Shown piece after piece: positions 58,301 to 64,000 of a DNA stretch of 64,000 nt (positions within the stretch are counted from its first letter, which is position 1; each line of letters starts with the position of its first letter). Origin of the DNA: Ephemerocybe angulata. Lineage: Eukaryota > Basidiomycota > Agaricomycetes > Agaricales > Psathyrellaceae. Where the stretch lies: assembly GCA_013368325.1 (NCBI GenBank), contig JAACJK010000116.1:1-64000 (forward strand), written 5' to 3'. The position numbers and the translations under genes are program-made. A model generated the notes under the pieces. The model did not search any database and was not told the DNA's origin. It saw only the letters and a program-made list of their open reading frames with translations.

Positions 58301-60673
58301 ATCAGTGAACGGTTATGCCATGCTCTTAATAATCCAGATGAAAGCTTTGGTGGACTCAACATGATTTTAGTTGGTGACTTTGCTCAACTGCCTCCTGTAG
58401 TAGGTGGAGAAGCAGCATCTCTGTATGGACATGTCGAGTATTCCTCAACTAATCTAAATAAGCAAAAGGAGTTGATTGGCCAATGCATATGGCATGAGTT
58501 TACCACTGTAATTATGCTCAAAGAAAACATGCGGCAAGTAAAGCCAGGTGATGAGGCTTTCCGTACAATGCTAGAGAATATGCGTTACAAATCATGCACA
58601 TGGGATGATATTCAGTTCTTGCGCTCACGTATTTCATCAAGTCTAAGTGGTCGAACTTCAATCTGTAGTCCTGAATTTAGAAATGTCTCAGTCATTACTA
58701 CTCGAAATCTCTTCAAAGATACAATGAATGATATTGGATCAAAGCGATTTGCAGCTGAATCAAATCAGGAGCTTGTGTACTTTTATTCAGAAGATCATAT
58801 ATCTATAGAGTCTGGAGAATCAACTAGGCGTAGACTCAAAGGCAAGAGTACTGCACATATTATCAATGAAGCTATGCAAAAAGACTTATGGTATCAGATT
58901 CCCTCTACTACTGACAAACATGTACCTGGAAGACTAGGTATATGCATTGGCATGCCCATCTTGATACGCAACAACAGTGCAACTGAGCTAGGCATTACGA
59001 ATGGGCAAGAAGGCCTTATTCATAGCTGGCAGTCTACATTAGGCTCTAAAGGCCAACCTGTCCTTGAAACTGTCTTTGTAAAATTGATCAATCCACCATC
59101 AAAAATCAATCTAAGGGGATTACCAGAAAATGTTGTTCCTATACTACCAACGACTACGCATCAGCTTCTCTGTTCGCTGCGTGGTGGCACAAAAGTTTTG
59201 ATTGACCGCACCCAAGTTGATATGTTACCCAATTTTGCAATGACTGACTTTGCTTCTCAAGGGAAGACAAGAGACTTTAATGTTGTTGATCTTCAAGCTT
59301 GCAGAACACATCACTCAATGTATACAGCATTATCACGTGGAACATCTGCAGAAGGGACATTATTACTACGAGATTTTTCACCAAGTATTGTCATGAATGG
59401 CATATCAGGCAGGCAGCGCCAAGAGTTCAGAGAGTTGGCCTTACTTCATGAGATAACTGATATGCGATATAAGGGTTTGCTGCCTGTTGAGATTTTTGGC
59501 ATCCACAGAAAAGAATTGATTGCATCTTTCCGCAAGTGGAAAGGAGAGTGTTACAACCCTGAAAGTATCCATAAATCTCTAAGATGGAATAGTGACAAGC
59601 CATGGGCTGTAGATGACAACCCTCACTTAGAGTGGCAAGTTGTAAAAGATGATCAAACATGTGCAAGAAAGGCAACTAACTCTAAGAATTTAGATCCCTT
59701 TAAGGCATTTATAGCTGCAGTAGGCTCAAATGGACTCAAGCGTAAGTCTATGCCTGATGATATTGGTGATGTGGATAGATTCAAAAGGCTGAAACTTAAT
59801 GATGCATGTCAAGATTCTGCAAATGATGTTGATATGATGGACATACAGACTCAAGATGCATCTCCCCCAGGATCACAATGGCAGAATAATAGTTGCGCTT
59901 ATGATTCAATGCTTTGTATTCTGTATGCTATATGGATCACTAACCCCCAACAATGGTCTGCTTATTTTGCATCAGTACAAATTCCAGAAACTACTGAGGC
60001 ATTATCAATAGGATTTGAAGAGTATCGCACCAAAAGAGGTACACTTGAAGCAGCACGTGAGAATTGGAGGCAGAGTATGGCACATTTATCTCCAGATTTG
60101 TTTCGTCTGGGAAACTATACCAGTGTTATCAATCTGATTGACTATATGTTTGTATTTGAAAACCCAGTATACAAGATACCCCAAGTTTGTGATAATTGTG
60201 CTAATCCTGATAGAAGGCGGGGTTACATGCATACAGCAAACCTTCAACTCAATGCAGATGATGAAGGGTCATCTATTCAAACATGGTTAAGTCCAGATTT
60301 ATTTGCTAATATGCAAGAAGATTTGCAATGTCAAATTTGCAATGGGCAACTTCCATCTAGAATAAGGCTATTAAGCAATACAAGCCACATTGTATGGGTT
60401 GCATTTGATAGACACGAGCACATGCAAATATCAACTTTGCTTAATATACCAACTGAAGGTGGAGAGGTACAAGAATATACACTAACAGGTATAATATACT
60501 ATGGAGGATCACATTTTACATCTCGGATAATCAAAGGAGACCAAGTCTGGTACCATGATGGCATGATCAATGGTGGGCAAGCAGAGTATGAGGGTATAAT
60601 ATCTGCACTAGGTGACCTTAAGCGTAAAGGGAACAAGAATGTGCAATCAGCTATCTATATTCCTAAGCTATGA
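52316..60673 (+). CDS. Helitron RepHel transposase with C-terminal USP-like protease
   Basis: An uninterrupted frame of 2785 codons; the true start may be later, because residues 1-520 are Ser/Thr-rich with 14-residue repeats. Near 769-830 lies a DUF6570-like Cys-containing module (CNDCRASLRKGDIPKYALAN). About 1033-1245 is the Helitron-like N/Rep region ending LTLHLHMLIWL, the HUH-type metal motif H1241/H1243. The paired catalytic tyrosines are Y1450 and Y1454 (YVTDY). The PIF1-type helicase has Walker A GGTGKS (1910-1915) and Walker B FFDEVS (D1983, E1984), and later ALSRGTSAEGTLL. The last 265 residues form a papain-fold protease like peptidase C19: NNSCAYDS (C2527), YYGGSHF (H2733) and WYHDGM. 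Rolling-circle transposition is the expected role. All key motifs are intact, so it may be active. Confidence 0.93.
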   Translation: MRTWAPGITPERRSLDPGCDRMLSHSIYGLLPPPSSLLLNRRTLAAYRTVATSQPSFVNMISTLLQLLSVLFLDTSGRDSLGIGVHARCGLAYSVTGYHVPWLPSAGSCLSVCVSMLLPYSSSLISLQSSTRCRAQSSGLHSPSCLSTGGPVPTVPPRGMIPPSNAPMSTLISDASLPSQSSVLQLCSSTSVSPHTRSAVLPFSTGSPAVLTSSRVPDLLCAASSSTLLPRSGSPIPPSTVLSSTLLYFDSVRVMLTPGADSSSSRTNNVVLACNTPLPVLPPGAHSSMLHSSSLSPIPTSCCAQLLDVLWNVLLFGDSTNSIISRQHDLPKAECKSVISEVPMTGSMHEECQRKSISNSRHEAHLSDTISIPSHEVLVIESINTASHEVCRPLGSITTASHEVCRPLGSITTASHEVCHPSGSITTASHEVCHPSGSITTASHEVCCPLGSITTASHEVCCPLGSITTASHEVCCPSGSITTASHEVCCPSGSITTPSHEACPSGFMFISSREVPITESLASISHPVGGGSAKALPFSVLLDQYIISLHRSTSFPDYSLKYISYDPVANVNTQVGGVGDYIYADMPLALLAPVLTIPAAKEILLAHGVSLPARAKKADVDVALSAHRCNDCANYVATFQLVPGKRMQTKTRTQAYRARKKENDKCALEFIQPDIDSVPFPPLPLTPDVEMEIVARACTRFEPSQFEEAGCAVCGMLVPLKQLSKLKSIQGHLDILNCDGCAKRERQSENDVVKEYNAPVIDDTCDKVCNDCRASLRKGDIPKYALANGLWLGKIPKELSELRYVERLLVAKVRHTVCWAKVSTGMRKMKANFVAFESPMPQIYEILPPPREDIEEVLAILFTGPTKPDHATYKRTPFLVRRNHVARALKWLKLNHSDYANIDISQKNLDSYPEDVPPVTVEYIQKIGNKLAESTSIHDMDDEDGTEEGECPFTVHGITAQDIETVSVRKLKARAVHHLNNEGRFLNVGRLDLVSIWSNPQLYPQMFPWLFPYGLGGVGSVEGLSSKMHKRRLLMYHDKRFQVDPNFPFIAFSHEQMGAVSTSGRIATNRANFDEITSRLLSVDMTVLQSLATRMANGEIVKAETDMEKQCKKVVSDLDCIMSNVKGSITAKKGMRNEAWSLVASHGSPSWYFTMAPVDTKHPLCIYFASDNVKFTPDIGPEKERLLKVCKNPVAAARFFHYMVLIFIQDLMGVNIDGRGIFGDVSAYYGTVEQQGRLTLHLHMLIWLKGNLSPQKMRDKIMNDLVWQKAVVEWLESTHCGEFATGSQSEVTARADTAEQSAPYDEVETLPIAPPSGKCDSTMPDQDDVCDCKFCKSKRGWWSYFLYRFDTVFLRSNLHSCQRYINLDGTTSKKMVYRACTDNIFKRCRARFPRPLHAETQVDPTTGALIMKKGEAWVNYVNRVITFVLGCNTDVTSLMSGTAVKAVIVYVTDYITKQGLKTHVLYDAIQSIISKSSDILVGDMKAKEKARRLMTRMVNSISAKMELGAPMISLYLLDNPDHYTSHTFKSMYWKQYMFEARRAFPTEVEDDEYDKVIIMKKDKKYVGFSFVHDYVFRPSEVENLCVYEFIQRCTSIAIPKGDEDKLSKNTYRFMNEHPLSETHALRVNCGSVNHIVPNILGPPLPRCDVGDQGDYAVAMLSLFKPWRSGVDLRAGHSGWHDAFSNYSFPEHYVQIMANINLKYECLDARDDYRSQMRQSSGIYDGHLSGIDFEQCEDGILSSEWTVAQEGLELDAIENGALSAAELDRLKKVQDMTSVLHDLGWDQAVNRHNKQVQVEHPSRMPASHWKALVQNKRVEVMDSRATQMPTSCENRKHFQKRLGLNSDVFVADKSYLLKGFSIDNEEHKAFVSRSIQHFNLNYEQEKAFRIVTNHAVDPYSEVLHMYIGGMGGTGKSQVLKALSFFFALRKESYKLIVVAPTGSAAALLGGMTYHTAFGINDKTSKSNVASVKDRLTGVEYVFFDEVSMLSCRDIYRISERLCHALNNPDESFGGLNMILVGDFAQLPPVVGGEAASLYGHVEYSSTNLNKQKELIGQCIWHEFTTVIMLKENMRQVKPGDEAFRTMLENMRYKSCTWDDIQFLRSRISSSLSGRTSICSPEFRNVSVITTRNLFKDTMNDIGSKRFAAESNQELVYFYSEDHISIESGESTRRRLKGKSTAHIINEAMQKDLWYQIPSTTDKHVPGRLGICIGMPILIRNNSATELGITNGQEGLIHSWQSTLGSKGQPVLETVFVKLINPPSKINLRGLPENVVPILPTTTHQLLCSLRGGTKVLIDRTQVDMLPNFAMTDFASQGKTRDFNVVDLQACRTHHSMYTALSRGTSAEGTLLLRDFSPSIVMNGISGRQRQEFRELALLHEITDMRYKGLLPVEIFGIHRKELIASFRKWKGECYNPESIHKSLRWNSDKPWAVDDNPHLEWQVVKDDQTCARKATNSKNLDPFKAFIAAVGSNGLKRKSMPDDIGDVDRFKRLKLNDACQDSANDVDMMDIQTQDASPPGSQWQNNSCAYDSMLCILYAIWITNPQQWSAYFASVQIPETTEALSIGFEEYRTKRGTLEAARENWRQSMAHLSPDLFRLGNYTSVINLIDYMFVFENPVYKIPQVCDNCANPDRRRGYMHTANLQLNADDEGSSIQTWLSPDLFANMQEDLQCQICNGQLPSRIRLLSNTSHIVWVAFDRHEHMQISTLLNIPTEGGEVQEYTLTGIIYYGGSHFTSRIIKGDQVWYHDGMINGGQAEYEGIISALGDLKRKGNKNVQSAIYIPKL
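53455..53835 (+). repeat. In-frame 42-bp minisatellite within RepHel
   Basis: Nine successive copies of a 14-residue unit, consensus SITTASHEVCxPxG, differ only at a few positions (R/H/C before P, L or S after). The last copy is one residue short. Adjacent pairs of copies are nearly identical, pointing to recent slippage or unequal exchange. The minus-strand frame across it is a shadow. Confidence 0.9.
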
Positions 60674-60728
60674 AATGCATTACACAAAAAATGAGTTAGA
60701 TTATTGTGGATTAGAGTCAAAACATGAA

Positions 60729-60773
60729 TACGGACTCGTAACAAGCCGCGCATTGCGACGGCCACTGCGCAAG
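60729..60773 (+). repeat. Helitron 3' terminus: inverted 13-mer, hairpin and tail
   Basis: TACGGACTCGTAA (60729-60741) is the inverse of the left end. The hairpin at 60745-60762 is GCCG-CGC-ATT-GCG-A-CGGC, a 7-bp stem with one bulged A. Eleven nucleotides then lead to the junction. Hairpin position and tail length match Helitron 3' ends. Confidence 0.85.
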
Positions 60774-61108
60774 TAGCGAGACACGGAGTAGGGTTACGGC
60801 TGATAACCACGACTCGGAGGATCACATGCTATTCGAACAATTCCAGGGGTTTTACACCCGCACAGGCGGTACCAGGTGGACAAACACTCCTTGACCTCGT
60901 CGAGTTTGCTTCCGACTCGGATGCACGGCCGATGGGGTGGTTTGGCCGCTCTGACAGCAACTTCTCACTCAGCCGAATGAGATCTTGTGCTCAGTACAAT
61001 TTCTATACGAATTGACGGAGTACCAACCCCGTTGTTCTTTGTACAACGGGGTTGGTACTCCGTCAATTCGGATAGAGTGGAAAGCGTGTATGCACGGACT
61101 AGATAGTC
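60774..61108 (-). repeat. Inverted segmental duplication, copy B right part
   Basis: This is the reverse complement of 21727-22016 apart from a local insertion at about 61000-61043. It ends with ACTAGATAGTC, after which similarity to copy A stops. It proves that copy B was one continuous block before the Helitron inserted. Confidence 0.9.
61011..61074. repeat. Near-perfect 29-bp-arm hairpin
   Basis: ACGAATTGACGGAGTACC begins the left arm, which continues to CCGTTGT. After the loop TCTTTGT the right arm reads ACAACGG back to CAATTCG. Copy A has only one arm, so an inverted duplication was added in copy B. Confidence 0.88.
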
Positions 61109-62619
61109 CGTTCAAATTTGAACGCTTGAGCCTGGGTCGCGGCGACTCGCCGACTACCGACCTCAGCCTGAGGGATATTTGGTGTGTGCATCCTCGGTCG
61201 ACCTTAGCATCGCCGAGGAGTGACTATTGTGCCGCGTGCGTACTATGCAATCCCTTGAGGCCGTATACGGTCTAATGAGACCCAGAAGCAGGATGCAATC
61301 GGCGCCACTGCAAGAATAAAGCGGCGCTTCCCAGCGCCTGCGTCCTTGCTTCCTTGGGTGCGGCATTTGGTGCAATGAAGGACTCCTTCACTGCTGCTCT
61401 TAGATAATAGCCGCAATTCAACCCCGCTAATGGATTTCTCAATGCGTTACCTGCACGCGCAGAGATCCTTTCGATTGTGACCATTGATGCAATACATGGA
61501 TGCAGATACTCGCTCGCTGGCGCGCCCCTTTGGGGCGCTCGCGCTCGCGAGTGGAGGGGTTACAAATCATTCAAACTCTTTATTGAACCAGTAGTAGGCC
61601 GCTACACCCGTAATTTGCAGATTCTTTAGACTCGCTCGCTGGCGCGCACCTACGGTGCGCTCGCGCTCGCGAGTGGAGGGGTACCATTGACAGCAATCCA
61701 GGGAAGTCCACCAGTGAGTTAATCGGTGATGAGGATTTCCAAATTCAAGGCCGCATAAGTTGGAGGGCATCCCAAAGGAGAGACATAGACCAGGCATCCT
61801 TCGTGTGCAGGTCGAGACGCATCGGACAAGCGAAACCAAGTGGACAGGGAGGTGCCAAAACGAGCAGCGACCGAGGTGATGGGCCGCGGTGACCGGACGA
61901 TTGTCCGAGTCATGGAAGAGAGTGGAGACGAGTACATACGACATAGAGAGATGGCCGTGGTGAGATGGCGACGGTCGTCGTTGAAAGAGAAAAGAGGGGG
62001 AAGGAACCTGGCCGAGCCCGAAGATGACCTTGAAAACATCTCGCGTTCAACTCGCGTTCAGATATCCGGAGGGAAGGGCGGATGGGCAGGCGGGCAAACT
62101 CGATCAGTCATCGGGCAGAAGATAGCATAACAGGTGACGACAGGCGCAGTCATCAGGATGCGCGTACTACAGGCAGAAAACGAGGACCAGAGGTTGCAAG
62201 GACAGGGGTAGGAAGCACTTAGTAAGCAGTCGAAGCCGCAGCCAAACAGGAGCATGCGCACATTTCACCTTCTATAAGAGGAAGGAGATATGAGCATGGG
62301 AGCCTTGCTTGGAAGCAAGGAATGGTGGTTGGAAACCGTGACGATCAGGACTTCGGGCGCTTAAAAGGTGGCATTACGTCATGCGTCCTCAGCGGACGCG
62401 CAGGGCACTCTTCGGTCGTTCAACGATATTTATGATCTCACTGAGCCGGGGGTGTGGTGCGATACATCTTGTTTCTGCGAAGGGGATCAGGATTTGCCAA
62501 CATGCCGCAACACCATTCAAACCATACATTTGATACACCAGTCTCCACAGCATACATCTACACATATCACAGTTAACAGTACAAGATACATTTCAGTTAC
62601 TTCGAAATACCCTCCCCCT
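61109..62619. other. No supported gene; GC-rich hairpin pair
   Basis: Apart from two related hairpins (61508-61552, 61630-61674), the stretch shows no coding signal. The opposing frames at 61719-62130 overlap each other and carry no motif. Confidence 0.4.
61508..61674. repeat. Two related hairpins with compensatory stem changes
   Basis: Each 45-bp unit runs from ACTCGCTCGCTGGCGCGC to CGCTCGCGCTCGCGAGT, followed by GGAGGGGT. The central stem is GCCCC-TTT-GGGGC in the first unit and GCACC-TAC-GGTGC in the second. The changed base pair stays paired. Confidence 0.8.
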
Positions 62620-63224
62620 TCAAGCTGGTGAAATGATAAAGAGCTCGGCCTCATCATAGTTGGGCCCCGTGGTCAGCGACTTGACTGCAACCTGAGGGCC
62701 AAAAGGCCAGTCGCTGATGGGAGCGGGAACAGTCCATCCCTTCTCCTGTTCGTTTGCGAGATGGATACTAAATTTCAAACAAAACACGATGGTGTAAGCG
62801 CTCATTCGTCCACCCTAGAGGAGAGTCGCGGTATGCGCTTACGTGTGCACATTTTCCCCACGCCTGAATTGACGCATAACCCTCCAAAGCTTATGATTGG
62901 ACCCCTCATCCTCAATATCGATGATGTCGGCGAAGAGGAGGTCCCTCCTGTGGGTAACGGCCGCACCTCTGGCGGTAATCCTGTAGAAGCCATCGTCTTG
63001 CTTTTCGAATTCCAACTACATGCCAAGTGGATCTGGAGTCAGCACTAGCCATGATTTGAGCTGGAAAGGCGTAAAGCTGCAAGCACATTGTCGGCTTGCG
63101 GGAAATCGGCGGGCAAGGCGAAAATCGGTTTGGGCCGGATACTCCTTTCTTCCTCGATAAAGCGCCCCACGATGCTCTTGTCCTTGAGGGAACGGACGGT
63201 GTAAGAGCCAGTTGCGAGGGACAT
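62620..63224 (-). CDS. Beta-trefoil I66-like serine protease inhibitor, paralog 2
   Basis: Model: complement(join(62620..62767,62843..63015,63087..63224)), 152 residues, the normal length for mushroom I66 inhibitors. It begins SLATGSYTVRSLKDKSIVGR, followed by RPKPIFALP. The second-exon segment FEKQDDGFYRITARG aligns with FQANDDGTYKIALDG of paralog 1, and HLANEQEKGWTVPAP aligns with VMASEQWKGWTVPDS. Intron positions and phases are the same as in the gene at 46153-46893, so the two are true paralogs about 16 kb apart in the same orientation. There is no signal peptide. It presumably acts as a cytosolic defence or regulatory inhibitor. Confidence 0.8.
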
Positions 63225-64000
63225 CGTGCTAGTGGTAATGTCGGAGCTGGTTCTCTGAGTACAGTTGAGGATGAAAAGTTTGGATCGATGTAAGTATCAC
63301 TTGTGCACAGTGCAGTTTTATATACCCTTGTGTTCTTCGGGACAGTTCCACGATGCGGTGCTTGCCGACAGCGTGGGCCCTTGTTCTTTCCCGTCCTCCA
63401 GGTCACCTGTAGCGTTCCTCGGTTAACACAGGGGGTATGGCGTCATGTCCCTCGTTCCTGAGTGGCTCGCCACATCGTGGTCGCAGCTGACCTTTCATAA
63501 CCGAGACTACTCGCCTCCACGCCGCCTTTTCTTTTTGTCGTGTAGCCCAGAGCAGCCCAGAACTGACAGTCGAAGCCTTCCAGTAGAAGGTCGGAGACGT
63601 GGGTTCCCGTTCATTATATCTCTCTTCGCTTCCCTTCAACCTCAGAAACATAAAATCATGAAATCAAGCTGAACAGCTGACTGGAACGCGGTGATTGGCC
63701 TTGCCAGCGCCACCGAGGATCGATGTACAGTCTGCTTCGAGTGTCATAAGCCAAGGGTTAGGTTGCCGTTGAACATCCGGATACGAACCCGAGGTTTTGG
63801 AGTTCCCCAACACAGATGGGTGGTTTATAAGGTTACTGAGAGCACACCACCCTAGGCTGGCACGCGGGGGTCCTACGGTATGGGAGGTAGGGATGGTCCG
63901 TTGGAATCAATGCAAACCGAAGAGGATCTGAGTCACTGAGACAGACGGGCGTTCTTGACGCGCCAATAATTTGGGCGCTTATTCTTCCGTTCCTGGACAC
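63225..64000. other. Right edge, no supported gene
   Basis: The promoter of the I66-like gene lies at the left; TATATA at 63321-63326 on the minus strand, about 100 bp from the start codon, is a candidate. The rest shows no gene. GGGCGCTTATT near 63973 is another instance of the recurrent motif. Confidence 0.45.

Larger units (their letters stand above)
49010..60773 (+). mobile_element. Autonomous Helitron (Helitron2/Helentron-like), 11.76 kb
   Basis: Boundaries come from comparison with the uninterrupted copy A. Host sequence stops after GTGAGCGA at 49009 and resumes at TAGCGAGACACGG at 60774; copy A reads GAGCGATAGCGAG, so there is no target duplication. The one-base ambiguity (T) means the junction could shift by one. 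The 5' end TTACGAGTCCGTA (49010-49022) is repeated inverted at 60729-60741. A hairpin follows (60745-60762), then an 11-nt tail CACTGCGCAAG. Canonical 5'-TC and 3'-CTRR are absent. It encodes RepHel (52316-60673) and carries host-gene fragments upstream. The RepHel region is markedly AT-rich against GC-rich host genes. Confidence 0.93.

Overview
The window looks like nuclear DNA of an agaricomycete (mushroom-forming basidiomycete). Genes are packed with short GT-AG introns, mostly about 40-80 bp. Several families are typical of this group: a DUF6533 seven-helix protein, beta-trefoil I66-like protease inhibitors, a WW-domain membrane protein, a cupredoxin-like GPI protein and a UstS-like GST. 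All gene models were spliced by eye, and exon sums were checked for frame.

Layout. 1.0-7.0 kb holds three lineage-specific multi-exon genes, one with a repeated KPEAQE exon and an apparent one-base deletion. 7.2-9.4 kb is a tandem array of about 12 units. 10.0-13.2 kb is a 13-exon WW/transmembrane protein. 13.7-16.6 kb holds a transposase-like remnant and a BTB/POZ gene. 18.5-21.2 kb holds a GST and the oligosaccharyltransferase subunit SWP1, followed by tRNA-Val(AAC). 21.7-24.9 kb holds a small secreted protein (SSP) locus and a 1.24-kb TIR transposon. 25.6-33.5 kb holds a cupredoxin protein, a polytopic membrane protein, an MDR oxidoreductase and RPN3. 35.2-46.9 kb holds a DUF6533 protein, two paralogous 74-residue Cys-rich proteins, a MITE, a long hairpin, a conserved hypothetical and an I66-like gene. 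62.6-63.2 kb holds a second I66-like gene.

The main finding is in 47.4-61.1 kb. The SSP block at 21.73-23.58 kb is present a second time, inverted. That second copy is split by an 11.76-kb insertion (49010-60773), while the first copy is a built-in empty site. The insertion is an autonomous Helitron. It encodes a 2785-residue RepHel protein with an HLH (HUH) motif, a two-Tyr Rep motif, a PIF1-like helicase and a C-terminal USP-like cysteine protease. It has no target-site duplication. Its 13-bp 5' end is repeated inverted just upstream of a 3' hairpin, as in Helitron2/Helentron elements. Between its 5' end and RepHel it carries decayed pieces of host genes, clearly including 2-oxoglutarate dehydrogenase E1 and probably another gene with a retained intron. 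The insertion removed the upstream promoter region of the second SSP gene but kept its TATA box.

Housekeeping functions (SWP1, RPN3, tRNA-Val) are interspersed with fast-evolving secreted and membrane proteins and transposon debris. No shared pathway among neighbours is evident, apart from the three paralogous pairs (SSP, Cys-rich, I66).
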